A stretch of 64,000 bases of DNA, from assembly GCF_013705725.1 (NCBI RefSeq), contig NZ_CP055481.1:4774001-4838000 (forward strand). The letters run 5' to 3'. The position numbers were made by a program, and so were the translations under genes. The notes below the pieces were generated by a model that worked only from the letters and a program-made list of their open reading frames with translations, ran no database searches and was not told where the DNA came from. Each line of letters begins with the position of its first letter. Positions within the stretch are counted from its first letter, which is position 1. Positions 9,489 to 19,378 of this stretch are shown piece by piece. This DNA is from Klebsiella sp. RHBSTW-00484. Its GTDB lineage: Bacteria; Pseudomonadota; Gammaproteobacteria; Enterobacterales; Enterobacteriaceae.

Positions 9489-11939
9489 CTAAACCTTTTT
9501 TGGTTTGCAAATATTGATATTCTTCTCTGTTGGCTGGGTGATAACACAACTATTAGCCCGTGTTTTATTTCCTATCTGAAGTTGAGCAGATAATGAATCG
9601 GCTTTTATGAAGGCCTGACTACCCTGAGCGACATAGCCCACCTCTTCTCCAGATTCGTTATAGACTGTTGTGCCAAAAGCCACGGGAGAATTATTTTCAC
9701 GGCGTAATTTGAGAATAAATAGCTTACGGGTGTCCGTCTTATATTTTATCCACGAAATACTCCCCTCATAAGGGGCAAGGTGCGCCACATTACCGATAAC
9801 GTCCACATCAGGATTTTCGCTGTTGGAAGTATCAAGCCAGTACTGATTCATACGGTAGGCAACCGCGCCAGAAACCAGCGCCTGACCACGACTGTTGGTC
9901 CTCTGAGCGCTATCACTATTGATCACCGCCCCTTCAATACCCGGCGCTTCAACGATGACAAAGTTATTCCCGGCATCCGGCCCGGCCAGCACTCCACCTC
10001 GCCATCCAAGTAACCCTCCGCTAGCTCCCACCGACAGTTGCCGGTAGTCACTGGAATTCGCAACCCCCGCATTCAAGCGCATCCAGGACGTTTTCCAGCC
10101 AGCATACAAGTCACTGGATATGCCGCTACCATCGCGGCTATGGGTCATATCAGCACTATAATCCACTTCATTGGCCGTACCGCTGAATCCAAGACTCGTT
10201 GAATCATAGTGACCATTATTTATGCGGGTACGAGAGTTGATACTGGCCGGGGTATCAAATATAGAGAACGGTACCGTCAGGGAAAAGGTCACGTTAGTTT
10301 CACTACGCATTTTATTTTGATCGGTGATTCCTGATGACCGGCTATATTCGCTACGCCCCAGAGATAAAATGTAGTTAACCTTTTGGAACCGATTGCTGTA
10401 GGTCAGGTTATATTGCCTGGTATCTTCGCGATAGTTTCTAAACCAGGCATCAAAAGCCAACCTTCCCGCATCCTCTCCTAGCGGCTGGCTAAGAGAGAGA
10501 CTAAAGGCTTGTTTACTTCCCCTGGCAGTATCATATTGCGGTTGTTTATCACGATCAGCGAACTCTTGTAGCGTAGTGTAATCACGGGTACGGTAATACC
10601 AGGTTGCCAGCGCAATATTCGTTCTGGTGGGTAGATATTTACTCCATGCCAGAGAATATTTTTCACCATGATGGCTCTGCTCATCACGCCAGCGAGTTTG
10701 TTCCGCACTCGCGCTCACTGAACCCAACCATGGAAACGATATGGCACTACCCAGCATAATTGCATGGTAGCGCTCGCTAATGGTCAGGCCGTTAAACCAG
10801 GTGAGATAGTTATTTAACCCTTTCGTATAGTCCATTTGCCCAAACCAGGCGCGATCGCCTCCACTTGATGAGCGCAGTTTTCCCATATTGAAACGAAAAT
10901 CCGCTGTGCCTGGGCGCAGCATTGATGACATCGTGGCAAAAGGAACGGTAAAACGCTCGGTCACACCGCCGCTATTTTGCACTTCAACCTTCAGGTCATC
11001 TCTTGACCCTGTCGGCATCAGATCGCGAATAGCAAACGGACCAGCCGGTACCGTCACCTGGTAAATGACTTTATTACCCTGCGAAATGCTGACCATGGCG
11101 TTTGATGTCGCATTGCCGCTAATCACTGGCATATAAACCTGATCTTTATCAGGAAGCATTTGCAGGTCTTTATTAAGCGTGACCCCTCGAAAAGCGAGAG
11201 TGTCAAAATAATCTGAAGAGGTGTACATATCCCCAGCACGCATGAGCATCGTTAGCGGAGCAATGGGCTTTTCAACATAGCGGCTAGAAGTAAACCACTG
11301 GGAATTATTACTGTTGTCGGTTTGCCATGATGAGTTATCAACCAAACGCCAGCCAAACAGATTCAGGCCACTACGCAAGCTCAGAAAAGCCGATCGTGAC
11401 GTATCGCTTTGCGCCCCTTTATCACGCCCGCTATAACCATTAAAACTGTAGTTAGTATATATTCCATTAATACCTTTATCCCACAGTGCTGGCGCAACCC
11501 AATTTTTATCATTATACATGACATAAGCTTGGGGAATTTCCAGATCAAGGCGTAGTTCGCCTGTACGTAAAATGCTTTTACCACCATGCAAGATGTCATG
11601 AATAATAATATCATCGCTATCATCTTTAGCATCAAGGTGTTCGATACCGCTGATACCTAACAAAAAGACATCTCTTTTCTTCATTGTTATTTGATAGCTG
11701 TCAACTCCATTGACTTTTACCGAGTATTTACCTTTCCACTCGTCATCCACAAAGACATCAAGATCATAGCTGCCCGGTGAAATAACTGGTGCAACGCCGC
11801 CCCACTCCTGCTGTGAGGAGTCGCCGACAAGTAAACTACTATTAAAGGATTTTGCGTAACCGTAATATGGCCACAAGGCAAGGGTTATTGCATTCAGCAG
11901 TAATCCTTGCCTTATTTTACTGGCAATATTCATTTTCAT
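9489..11939 (-). CDS. Outer-membrane fimbrial usher (FimD/PapC family)
   Basis: The 816-residue protein has a signal peptide (to about residue 29, ending YGYAKS), then an N-terminal domain (SFNSSLLVGD), a beta-barrel containing RGVTLNKDLQMLPD, a plug region (QVTVPAGPFAIRDLMPTG), and C-terminal domains with EAPGIEGAVINSDSAQRTNSRGQALV and a final Cys pair (NSCVITQ, NICKPKK). Ushers receive chaperone-subunit complexes and extrude the fimbria. The stop lies four bases before the adhesin start, and 21 bp separate it from the chaperone gene, so all are co-transcribed. Confidence 0.93.
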   Translation of the reverse strand: MKMNIASKIRQGLLLNAITLALWPYYGYAKSFNSSLLVGDSSQQEWGGVAPVISPGSYDLDVFVDDEWKGKYSVKVNGVDSYQITMKKRDVFLLGISGIEHLDAKDDSDDIIIHDILHGGKSILRTGELRLDLEIPQAYVMYNDKNWVAPALWDKGINGIYTNYSFNGYSGRDKGAQSDTSRSAFLSLRSGLNLFGWRLVDNSSWQTDNSNNSQWFTSSRYVEKPIAPLTMLMRAGDMYTSSDYFDTLAFRGVTLNKDLQMLPDKDQVYMPVISGNATSNAMVSISQGNKVIYQVTVPAGPFAIRDLMPTGSRDDLKVEVQNSGGVTERFTVPFATMSSMLRPGTADFRFNMGKLRSSSGGDRAWFGQMDYTKGLNNYLTWFNGLTISERYHAIMLGSAISFPWLGSVSASAEQTRWRDEQSHHGEKYSLAWSKYLPTRTNIALATWYYRTRDYTTLQEFADRDKQPQYDTARGSKQAFSLSLSQPLGEDAGRLAFDAWFRNYREDTRQYNLTYSNRFQKVNYILSLGRSEYSRSSGITDQNKMRSETNVTFSLTVPFSIFDTPASINSRTRINNGHYDSTSLGFSGTANEVDYSADMTHSRDGSGISSDLYAGWKTSWMRLNAGVANSSDYRQLSVGASGGLLGWRGGVLAGPDAGNNFVIVEAPGIEGAVINSDSAQRTNSRGQALVSGAVAYRMNQYWLDTSNSENPDVDVIGNVAHLAPYEGSISWIKYKTDTRKLFILKLRRENNSPVAFGTTVYNESGEEVGYVAQGSQAFIKADSLSAQLQIGNKTRANSCVITQPTEKNINICKPKKV

Positions 11940-11960
11940 ATCAAGCTCTATTTTTGCATA

Positions 11961-12704
11961 TTAAAGCGTGCTGGAAATTACTGCATAGTGCTTGCTACCA
12001 AAGTCATTCATACGCGCAATTCGATATTGAGAATTGCCACTTACCCCAGAAGGTAGCGCATAGCAGTTAAATGGAGCAATAAATGCGGTATCAGAAAGTA
12101 GATTAGCTTTTACGGTTTTTTTAATATCTCCGCCTTGCCAGGTTACCATTTCCATCAACGTAACATAATATGGGGACTTATTATTTAAACAGAATTTTCC
12201 GTCCTGATGACGTACAGAAAGATGCTGATCGATATCATCAGATTTCACTTTCAAATCGTTGGGCCGATAAAACAGCTTTACCCTGCTACGTAGCGCCACC
12301 TGCAGATAGTTAGCCTTATCCTCGCTCACTTCGGGTACAGGGGGAACATCCAGAACATTCAGCCAGAAAACAGATTCCCGGTCTTTCGGCAACAACGCCG
12401 CATCCCGCGACATTAACTTTAATATTTGCCCTTCATTCGTACCTATTTGCACCACCGCAGGCGCTACGGAGAACGGCACATCAATTTTTTCTGGTGAAAC
12501 GCTCGGATTGCCGTCATCAATCCAGCTTTGTACCAGATGGGGTGTAGTGCTTTTATTCACTAACTGTACATTAACAACTTTTGTATCTTGCGGGTAAATC
12601 ACTCGGGTGGAATTAATGACCACGCTGGCCGCTGCGGACCCCGAATAACAGAGAATAGCCAGTAGCGTAAAATAGCGTAACATTATCTCATTCACTCTAT
12701 TCAT
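11961..12704 (-). CDS. Periplasmic fimbrial chaperone (PapD family)
   Basis: Two starts are possible: ATG at 12704 (MNRVNEIMLRYF) or ATG at 12683 (MLRYFTLLAILCYSGSAAA), the second giving a more typical signal peptide cut before SVVINSTRVIYP. The mature protein has the PapD features: TRVIYPQDTKVVNVQL, the FWLNVLDVPP motif after a short F1-G1 loop (FGS-type), and the Arg/Lys pair that anchors subunit C-termini. It folds pilins by donor-strand complementation. The frame from 12704 begins right at the end of the U tract of the terminator-like hairpin after the major pilin gene. Confidence 0.9.
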   Translation of the reverse strand: MNRVNEIMLRYFTLLAILCYSGSAAASVVINSTRVIYPQDTKVVNVQLVNKSTTPHLVQSWIDDGNPSVSPEKIDVPFSVAPAVVQIGTNEGQILKLMSRDAALLPKDRESVFWLNVLDVPPVPEVSEDKANYLQVALRSRVKLFYRPNDLKVKSDDIDQHLSVRHQDGKFCLNNKSPYYVTLMEMVTWQGGDIKKTVKANLLSDTAFIAPFNCYALPSGVSGNSQYRIARMNDFGSKHYAVISSTL

Positions 12705-12705
12705 T

Positions 12706-12731
12706 AAAAAAACGGGGGGGAAATCCCCCCG
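12706..12731 (-). terminator. Intrinsic terminator/attenuator inside the fimbrial operon
   Basis: On the minus strand, 7 bases after the pilin stop, CGGGGGG and CCCCCCCG form a G/C-only stem with a short loop, followed by seven T residues. This is a textbook terminator between the major pilin gene and the chaperone gene. Partial read-through would give excess pilin over chaperone, usher and adhesin. Confidence 0.85.
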
Positions 12732-12738
12732 TGAGATA

Positions 12739-13299
12739 TTATTCGTAATTAAACGTATAGGTCGCAGTGGTTACAATGCTACCGGTAGCAATGTTGTTAC
12801 CGCCGTAGTTGTAGTAGTTAGCGAAGAAACTCACATCCGCGCCAGATTCATTACCTGCTACATCAGTTTTGATGCCGGTATCGACTGCTTTATCAAACTC
12901 GATGGTATTAGAGCCATCGGTAGTCAGAGCAATACCAACGCCTTCTGCAGTACCAGACGAATTCTTCAGATACAATTCATCATCAGATACGTGCGGGCTG
13001 GAGAAGGTGATTTTCAGTGCCGATGCATTCTCTTTCGAGCTCTTACAGCCGGAGACATGCATGGTGAATTTCTGCGCATTGTGAGTCACTACGCCTGGTT
13101 TAACCCCAACCTGCTCGGTCGTAACCGGAGACAGATCGACGGTAAAATCTGCGCCTTTATTAGTGGTCACATTACAAGTTGTATCAGTAACCATCCCACT
13201 GAAAGTAATCGTACCACCAGCAACACCAGCATCGGTCACAGCCATAGCCTGGCCAGCAGTCAGCAGCAGCGAAGCTGCAATTATACTTTGTTTTAACAT
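12739..13299 (-). CDS. Major fimbrial subunit (type 1-like pilin)
   Basis: The start is placed at 13299 (MLKQSIIAASLLLTAGQAMA) because AGGA lies 7 bases upstream; 13302 and a longer frame to 13347 are possible. The 186-residue precursor has a signal peptide cut after AMA, then GGTITFSGMVTDTTCNVTT, a second cysteine (HVSGCKSS) that forms the pilin disulfide, and the C-terminal donor-strand groove end ATYTFNYE. This is the fimbrial shaft protein, first gene of the four-gene operon pilin-chaperone-usher-adhesin. The family type (for example one of the Klebsiella kp fimbriae) cannot be fixed by eye. Confidence 0.9.
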   Translation of the reverse strand: MLKQSIIAASLLLTAGQAMAVTDAGVAGGTITFSGMVTDTTCNVTTNKGADFTVDLSPVTTEQVGVKPGVVTHNAQKFTMHVSGCKSSKENASALKITFSSPHVSDDELYLKNSSGTAEGVGIALTTDGSNTIEFDKAVDTGIKTDVAGNESGADVSFFANYYNYGGNNIATGSIVTTATYTFNYE

Positions 13300-13695
13300 C
13301 ATAATATCCTGATTAATATAAAGATAATTTTCGTCCTGCTTGCGCATAGCTATCTCTCCATGAGCACTTTCTCTGCTCCATTCACTTTCGCTTGCAGAAC
13401 GTGATTATCATCACACAACAGAAACCATGCCGACATCTAACTCCGAAAAATAGCGAAAACATAGATTATTTATCTATTATATTTATTTAAATTAGATTTT
13501 AATTTCATTAAATGGATTTTATATCTAAGGGCGACCTTAAAAAATCATCAGCAAATCAGTTGGTTGATCCGCTACACCTGAATAATTCTGGAAAGCGTCT
13601 GATGATGAGACACACAGGAAGGCAAATTATTGAGATATGAGGCGAAAGGATAAGGGACGAGAGGGTGAAAATGGACAGATGCTACTGGTGGTCGC
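13300..13695. other. Gene-free region between fimbrial operon and mak
   Basis: About 400 bp. The part next to the pilin gene (about 13440-13530) is very AT-rich, consistent with the fimbrial promoter and with H-NS silencing. I find no invertible promoter element with clear flanking repeats and no recombinase gene nearby. The rest shows no supported gene. Confidence 0.5.
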
Positions 13696-13722
13696 TTACC
13701 CCTTCCTTTTTGGAAGGGGTAA
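13696..13722 (-). terminator. Hairpin downstream of mak
   Basis: TTACCCCTTCC and GGAAGGGGTAA form a perfect 11-bp stem around five A/T bases, 6 bp after the mak stop. No T tract follows on the minus strand, but position and stability suggest a transcript end. Confidence 0.6.
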
Positions 13723-13727
13723 TTCTA

Positions 13728-14633
13728 TTACAGCGGCCACAGCCAGGCCGCGCCGCGCACGCCGCTGGAATCACCGTGCATCGCCTGGCGAATCGGCGTC
13801 TCGCACTCGCCGCCGAAGACCCAGAGTTTCAGCAGATTCGGCAGCGTTTGATACAACCGTTCGATATTGCTCATCCCCCCGCCCAGCACAATGACGTCCG
13901 GGTCGAGAATATTCACCACGTGAGCCAACGACTTCGCCAGCCGCATTTCATAGCGGCTCAGCGCCAGTTCAGCCAGCGGATCCTGCTCATCGACGCGCAG
14001 CATAATCTCGCGGCCTTTCAGCGGATTACCGCTCAGCCGCTGATAATCGGTCGCAAAGCCGGTGCCGGAAATAAAGGTTTCGATACAGCCTTGCTTGCCG
14101 CAGTAGCACGGCACTTGCGCGCGATAGCGCAATTCGTCTTCATCCATCCACGGCAGCGGATTATGCCCCCACTCGCCCGCCGTACCGTTACCACCAATAT
14201 GGGCACGCCCATTTAGCGCCACGCCGGAACCGCAGCCGGTACCGATAATCACCGCAAATACCGTTTGCGCCCCAGCCGCCGCGCCGTCTACGGCTTCCGA
14301 TACCGCCAGGCAGTTGGCATCATTCGCCAGACGCACTTCGCGATTCAGGCGCTGACTGAGATCTTTATCAAACGGCTGGCCGTTGAGCCAGGTCGAGTTG
14401 GCATTTTTGACCACGCCGGTATAGGGCGAAATCGAGCCGGGGATCCCCATACCGACCGTGCCGCGCTGCCCCGTACCCCGCTCAGCCATCTCCACCAGCG
14501 AGGCAATCGTCTCGATAGTCTGATGATAATCATCCCTTGGCGTAGGCAGGCGATGGCGAAATAGTTGCTCTCCCCGGTCGCTCAACGCGATGACTTCCGT
14601 TTTGGTCCCGCCTAAATCAATCCCAATGCGCAC
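13728..14633 (-). CDS. mak: Fructokinase Mak (ROK family)
   Basis: The start is GTG at 14633 ([20 protein letters not shown] follows), with AGAGGA upstream; the longer frame to 14738 runs into rdgC. The 301 residues match E. coli Mak throughout. ROK signatures are present: the ATP-binding DLGGTKTE at the N-terminus, the catalytic [11 protein letters not shown] region, [12 protein letters not shown], and the zinc motif [12 protein letters not shown]. It phosphorylates fructose with ATP to fructose-6-phosphate in the cytoplasm. It is divergent from rdgC. Confidence 0.95.
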   Translation of the reverse strand: MRIGIDLGGTKTEVIALSDRGEQLFRHRLPTPRDDYHQTIETIASLVEMAERGTGQRGTVGMGIPGSISPYTGVVKNANSTWLNGQPFDKDLSQRLNREVRLANDANCLAVSEAVDGAAAGAQTVFAVIIGTGCGSGVALNGRAHIGGNGTAGEWGHNPLPWMDEDELRYRAQVPCYCGKQGCIETFISGTGFATDYQRLSGNPLKGREIMLRVDEQDPLAELALSRYEMRLAKSLAHVVNILDPDVIVLGGGMSNIERLYQTLPNLLKLWVFGGECETPIRQAMHGDSSGVRGAAWLWPL

Positions 14634-14724
14634 TGTAAATTCCTCTCCCCGATTAACAATGCAAGCATAGCGACAATTCGCTATCATGCCCGCTGGATTT
14701 AACGACAAAGCCGTGGAAATTATC

Positions 14725-15636
14725 ATGCTGTGGTTCAAAAATTTAATGGTTTATCGTCTCAGCCGCGACATTTCCTTGCGTGCCGAGGAGATGGAAAAAC
14801 AGCTGGCCGAGCTGACATTTACCCCGTGTGGCAGCCAGGATATGGCCAAAACTGGTTGGGTTTCGCCGATGGGCTCGCACAGCGATGCGCTGACGCATAC
14901 GGCAAATGGCCAGATAGTTATCTGCGCACGTAAAGAAGAAAAGATCCTGCCGTCGCCGGTGATCAAACAGGCGCTGGAAGCGAAGATCTTTAAGCTGGAA
15001 GCCGAACAGGGCCGCAAGCTAAAGAAAACCGAGAAAGACTCGCTGAAAGACGAAGTGCTGCACTCTCTGCTGCCGCGCGCTTTCAGCCGTTTCAGCCAGA
15101 CCATGATGTGGATCGATACCGTCAACGGGTTGATCATGGTGGACTGCGCCAGCGCCAAAAAAGCAGAAGATACGCTGGCGCTGCTGCGTAAAACCCTGGG
15201 CTCGCTGCCGGTCGTCCCGCTGGCGCTGGAAAACCCGATCGAGCTGACGCTCACCGAGTGGGTTCGTTCCGGTACCGTGGCTCAGGGCTTCCAGTTGCTG
15301 GATGAAGCCGAGCTGAAAGCAATGCTGGAAGATGGCGGCGTGATCCGCGCGAAGAAACAGGATCTGGTCAGCGACGAAATTGCCGTGCACATTGAAGCCG
15401 GCAAAGTGGTTACCAAGCTGGCTCTCGACTGGCAGCAGCGTATTCAGTTCCTGATGTGCGATGATGGTTCGATTAAACGCCTGAAGTTCTGTGATGAGTT
15501 GCGCGATCAGAATGAAGATATCGACCGGGAAGATTTCGCTCAGCGCTTTGACGCGGACTTTATTCTGATGACCGGCGAACTGGCCGCGCTAATTCAGAAT
15601 CTGGTGGAAGGATTAGGCGGCGAAGCGCAGCGTTAA
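14725..15636 (+). CDS. rdgC: Recombination-associated protein RdgC
   Basis: The start is ATG at 14725 ([18 protein letters not shown]), giving 303 residues, exactly the E. coli length. RdgC forms a ring-shaped dimer that binds double-stranded DNA and restrains RecA filament formation. The sequence is nearly collinear with the E. coli protein ([29 protein letters not shown] region, C-terminal EGLGGEAQR). Confidence 0.97.
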   Translation: MLWFKNLMVYRLSRDISLRAEEMEKQLAELTFTPCGSQDMAKTGWVSPMGSHSDALTHTANGQIVICARKEEKILPSPVIKQALEAKIFKLEAEQGRKLKKTEKDSLKDEVLHSLLPRAFSRFSQTMMWIDTVNGLIMVDCASAKKAEDTLALLRKTLGSLPVVPLALENPIELTLTEWVRSGTVAQGFQLLDEAELKAMLEDGGVIRAKKQDLVSDEIAVHIEAGKVVTKLALDWQQRIQFLMCDDGSIKRLKFCDELRDQNEDIDREDFAQRFDADFILMTGELAALIQNLVEGLGGEAQR

Positions 15637-15646
15637 TCTCACTCAT

Positions 15647-15670
15647 TCCTTCCTGCCTGAGCAGGAAGGA
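15647..15670. terminator. Bidirectional terminator between rdgC and ppnP
   Basis: TCCTTCCTGC and GCAGGAAGGA form a perfect 10-bp stem with a CTGA loop between the convergent stop codons of rdgC (15636) and ppnP (15679). Confidence 0.75.
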
Positions 15671-15678
15671 TATTTGTC

Positions 15679-16032
<354 letters not shown>

Positions 16033-16050
16033 TTAACGCGTTACATCAGG

Positions 16051-16731
16051 TTAAACTAATAGTTCTGCCGCCAGTCGGGAAACCAGCACATTTGACAACA
16101 GAACCGGAATATCCAGCGCTTTTTGTAACACGTCACGATGCTGCTGGTGGTAGCACAGACAATCCAGCATCAGTACATCAGCCCCTTGCGCTATCAACTC
16201 CCTGGCCGCGGCCAGTAAATCATCTTTGCTACCGCTAACCGGATTGGAGATGGCATACAGCGGTGTATTTTCCAACACCTGCCATTTCTCCTGCTGTAGC
16301 GGCAAAATCTCTTCAACCGGAACAATTACCCCGACCTGGTGACCGTCAACAATGGATGCCACCAGCGGCGGGATGATCCTTTGCGGTTCGAGCAGGATCG
16401 CATTATTCGCCGCAAAGCCGCGAAAAGGATGGGTACTCATCAGTAAAATAAGATCGTAATTTTGTTTGTCGAGCATCGCGATAGCACTACGCAAATCCCG
16501 CTCTACCTTTTGCCGGGAGACCTGCGCAATTTGATTATCGCTCAGCAAGGTCAGTAACGTCTCTTCGCCGGATTCCACGGCATACTCCTGCATAACCTCT
16601 TCACGCGCCATTTTGCCAAGCAGGCTAATGTGGGTGATTTGATCTTCCCTGATATGCTCGGTTAAAAGCGGCAACATCTCCGCCACCGGTACTACCCCAA
16701 TGGTCAAAATAGCCATCGATGCACTACTCAT
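16051..16731 (-). CDS. aroM: AroM family protein
   Basis: The start is ATG at 16731 ([20 protein letters not shown]); 226 residues against 225 in E. coli. AroM is a conserved protein of the TyrR-regulated aroL-yaiA-aroM operon with no settled enzymatic role. Visible segments are [41 protein letters not shown] and [16 protein letters not shown], the last two resembling the aspartate/glutamate-racemase fold with a conserved Cys. Confidence 0.93.
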   Translation of the reverse strand: MSSASMAILTIGVVPVAEMLPLLTEHIREDQITHISLLGKMAREEVMQEYAVESGEETLLTLLSDNQIAQVSRQKVERDLRSAIAMLDKQNYDLILLMSTHPFRGFAANNAILLEPQRIIPPLVASIVDGHQVGVIVPVEEILPLQQEKWQVLENTPLYAISNPVSGSKDDLLAAARELIAQGADVLMLDCLCYHQQHRDVLQKALDIPVLLSNVLVSRLAAELLV

Positions 16732-16986
16732 ATCATGTACCTTTTCAGTACCGCTGTTTAAAAACAGGCTTCTATTAACAACATCTGCCCCATGGTGACT
16801 AAAAATCAACCGTCGAGAAGCGTAGCAGGTTAACGCCGCTATGGAATGTAAAGATTCCAGAAGCGTTAGAAACGCTCCTGAAAATCCGTAACTTAGGTAA
16901 TCATTAGTACTGTTAATAGATTAAAAATGTGATATATGCCCGGTAACGGGCCTTTTCAGAGTGAATCCCGGACATTAATAGGGAAA

Positions 16987-17178
16987 TTATGATTTGTCAG
17001 GATCTTCGTAGCGCTGTTTTGCATCTCGAGCTTCTTGTTCTGAGGGATGCTCGCTGATAAGCGAATTGGGCGTGGGATGATCAGCGCGTAGTTCATACCA
17101 TGTCACCGATTGACCTTCCGGCCCTTTTTCAACAGCAACGATACGCGCTTCTCTTGGATATGGAGGTCTGGTCGGCAT
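16987..17178 (-). CDS. yaiA: Small conserved protein YaiA
   Basis: A 63-residue protein matching E. coli YaiA in length and sequence ([37 protein letters not shown]). The function is unknown. It lies between aroL and aroM, as in E. coli. The 255-bp gap to aroM contains a GCCCG-GTAA-CGGGC hairpin (about 16937-16951) that could thin transcription before aroM. Confidence 0.93.
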   Translation of the reverse strand: MPTRPPYPREARIVAVEKGPEGQSVTWYELRADHPTPNSLISEHPSEQEARDAKQRYEDPDKS

Positions 17179-17249
17179 AACGCTTCCTTTTTCTACTTTA
17201 AGAATTTTAAAGTATAGGCGCTGCCGATCCGTTTACCGTAAGCAAAATC

Positions 17250-17777
17250 TTAACTGCTGTAGGTCTCCCCGCAAACCGTCGCCATAATCTGCTCAACCAC
17301 TTCATCCGGTGATACGGTGGCATTAATAATATGATGCGCGGCAGCACGATACAGCGCTTCTCTCTGCGCCAACACCTCACCCACTTCATCACGGATGGGT
17401 TTCCCGGTCAGCGTCGGACGCTGCTCAGCTTTCGGATAGGCTTCCAGGCGGTCAATCAGTGCAGAAACCGAGGCTTCCAGATAAATCACTACGCCGTTCT
17501 CACGCATAAACTGACGATTGTATTCACTAAGAATAATGCCGCCACCAGTGGCGATAATCGTCGCCGGCTGCGCGACTCTTTCCAGAGCCTGAGTTTCCAG
17601 CGCGCGAAAACGTTCCCAGCCTTCCTGCTGGACGATAGCCGCGACCGTGCGCTGCTCATGTTCCTGCAGCTCATGGTCCGTGTCAGCGAACTGGAAACTG
17701 CGAACTTGCGCCAGCGCGTGACCGATGGTTGTTTTACCGCAGCCGCGAGGCCCGACAAGAAAAATTAGCTGTGCCAT
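17250..17777 (-). CDS. aroL: Shikimate kinase II
   Basis: 175 residues, collinear with E. coli AroL (174). It has Walker [10 protein letters not shown] (residues 9-17), shikimate-binding DTDHEL and [11 protein letters not shown], and the lid-region RPTLTGKPI. It phosphorylates shikimate in the fifth step after DAHP formation in aromatic amino acid synthesis. In E. coli the gene is repressed by TyrR and TrpR; I do not see a clean TGTAAA-N6-TTTACA box upstream here. Confidence 0.96.
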   Translation of the reverse strand: MAQLIFLVGPRGCGKTTIGHALAQVRSFQFADTDHELQEHEQRTVAAIVQQEGWERFRALETQALERVAQPATIIATGGGIILSEYNRQFMRENGVVIYLEASVSALIDRLEAYPKAEQRPTLTGKPIRDEVGEVLAQREALYRAAAHHIINATVSPDEVVEQIMATVCGETYSS

Positions 17778-17922
17778 TACCGAAGACCCCTTGGTTCCGC
17801 GTTTTGCGGATATAAAGAAAGCGAAAAGAGAAACAATGGTACCGCAAACTTACTCAATGACATTCGTAAAATAAACGTTACACACCATCTACAAACCCTT
17901 TCACCTTAGTATTTGAAAGGAC

Positions 17923-17934
17923 TTTACATGTAAA
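17923..17934. promoter_or_regulatory. TTTACATGTAAA palindrome upstream of aroL
   Basis: A perfect 12-bp palindrome about 150 bp before aroL, inside the 335-bp divergent region (17778-18112) shared with the DUF2076 gene. Its halves match TyrR half-sites (TTTACA/TGTAAA) but in inverted order and without the N6 spacer, so it is not a standard TyrR box. Nothing else in this gap stands out. Confidence 0.3.
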
Positions 17935-18112
17935 CTTATCATTGCATTTGGTGTTATGCCAGCTTTACTTTCCCGCAAAAGTTATTTTTTGTTCGCAGTC
18001 TGGCGTAAACAGTAACACATTTCTGCATAGCTTTACGCGGCAACATATTTACAACATGAGTCGTTCAGAGAGACTCTGGCGCTCATTAATTAGTATGACT
18101 GAGGAATGTATT

Positions 18113-18811
18113 ATGCAATCTGAAGAGCAACGCCTTATTGATGGACTGTTTTCCCGGCTGAAAGAGGCCGAGACCCGCAGCGCATCCCGCGATGCCAGCG
18201 CTGAAGAGCGGATTGCCCAGCACGTCAGCGAGCAGCCTTCCGCCCCCTACTATATGGCGCAAACTATCCTGATTCAGGAGGCGGCTATCAAACAGCTCAA
18301 CGACCGCATTCAGGCGCTGGAAGGTCAGGTGACGCAGCTTCAGGCGGCGAAACCAAGCAGCGGCGGATTTCTCTCTGGGCTGTTTGGTGGCGCCCAGTCT
18401 CGCGGCTCCGACTCGATTCCTGGCGCAGAGCAATACGGCCGGCCGCAGGCTAACACGCAGCCGCAGTACGCCCAGCAGGCGCAAAACTATGCTCCTCAGG
18501 CGACGGCACGCAGCGGCGGGGGATTTATGGCAGGCGCGCTGCAAACGGCAGCAGGCGTTGCTGGCGGTGTGGTGCTCGGGAATATGCTGACGAATATGTT
18601 CAGCAGTTCGCACCCACAGGAGATCGTCAATATTATTGAAGATAAACCGCAGCCGGACCTTAGCCAGGCACAGGACACCAGCGCGGCAGACGATACCTTC
18701 CGCCAGGATGATGGACAGTTCCTTGCCGATAACAGTGCTTATAATTCCGATTTCGACGCCGGTTTTGGCGACGATAGCGATTTCGGCAGCGACGACGACA
18801 GCTGGGTTTAA
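18113..18811 (+). CDS. DUF2076 family protein
   Basis: The start is chosen at 18113 ([20 protein letters not shown]), preceded by GAGGAATG; an in-frame ATG at 18095 is an alternative. The 232-residue protein has a helical N-terminal region with a predicted coiled coil ([23 protein letters not shown]), a low-complexity Gly/Gln/Ala linker, a Gly-rich hydrophobic stretch ([25 protein letters not shown]), and a very acidic Asp/Ser/Phe tail ([20 protein letters not shown]). This matches DUF2076, sometimes labelled a periplasmic ligand-binding sensor, but no signal peptide is seen. The role is unknown. Its end overlaps yaiI by four bases, convergently. It is not at this site in E. coli. Confidence 0.8.
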   Translation: MQSEEQRLIDGLFSRLKEAETRSASRDASAEERIAQHVSEQPSAPYYMAQTILIQEAAIKQLNDRIQALEGQVTQLQAAKPSSGGFLSGLFGGAQSRGSDSIPGAEQYGRPQANTQPQYAQQAQNYAPQATARSGGGFMAGALQTAAGVAGGVVLGNMLTNMFSSSHPQEIVNIIEDKPQPDLSQAQDTSAADDTFRQDDGQFLADNSAYNSDFDAGFGDDSDFGSDDDSWV

Positions 18812-19266
18812 TTCTGCTGTCGTTTGACCTCTAACAGCCATTTCTCCAGCGCGGCGGCAAACTGTTGTCGGTCGCGCTGGGATAAACTATCCGGGCCGCC
18901 GGTCTGCACGCCGCTGGCCCGCATCGTTTCCATAAAATCACGCATCGTCAGACGCTCGCGAATAGTTGCCTCGCTATAACGCTCACCGCGCGGATTCAGC
19001 GCCGCGCCGCCCTTTTCCAGAACTTCAGCTGCCAGCGGGATATCTGCCGTAATAACCAGATCTCCCGGCTCGCATAAGCGTACGATTTCGTTATCCGCTA
19101 CGTCAAAACCCTGGGCCACGCGCAGGGTGCGGATGAAACGCGACGGTGGAACGCGCAGCGGTTGATTAGCCACCAGCGTCGTTGAGATTTGCGCGCGCTC
19201 GGCGGCACGGAACAAAATATCTTTAATCACATTCGGACACGCGTCCGCATCAACCCAAATAGCCAT
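18808..19266 (-). CDS. yaiI: UPF0178 protein YaiI
   Basis: 152 residues, as in E. coli YaiI. It is a small NYN/PIN-like nuclease-fold protein ([46 protein letters not shown]). The conserved Asp residues in DADACP suggest a metal site; the function is not established. It is divergent from proC. Confidence 0.93.
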   Translation of the reverse strand: MAIWVDADACPNVIKDILFRAAERAQISTTLVANQPLRVPPSRFIRTLRVAQGFDVADNEIVRLCEPGDLVITADIPLAAEVLEKGGAALNPRGERYSEATIRERLTMRDFMETMRASGVQTGGPDSLSQRDRQQFAAALEKWLLEVKRQQN

Positions 19267-19378
19267 TGCGGCTCCTGTCGACGAAAAAGAGAAGCCGTAT
19301 TGTTACCTGCTTTTGCCTTTCGTGAAAGCGACAAGATGGTAAGCTAGAGAGCTAACGACAAAACAAAGGGGATTGGTG

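Noticed and set aside
13300..13727. Invertible fimbrial promoter switch
   Set aside because: I found no clear inverted repeats flanking the promoter and no fimB/fimE-type recombinase nearby.
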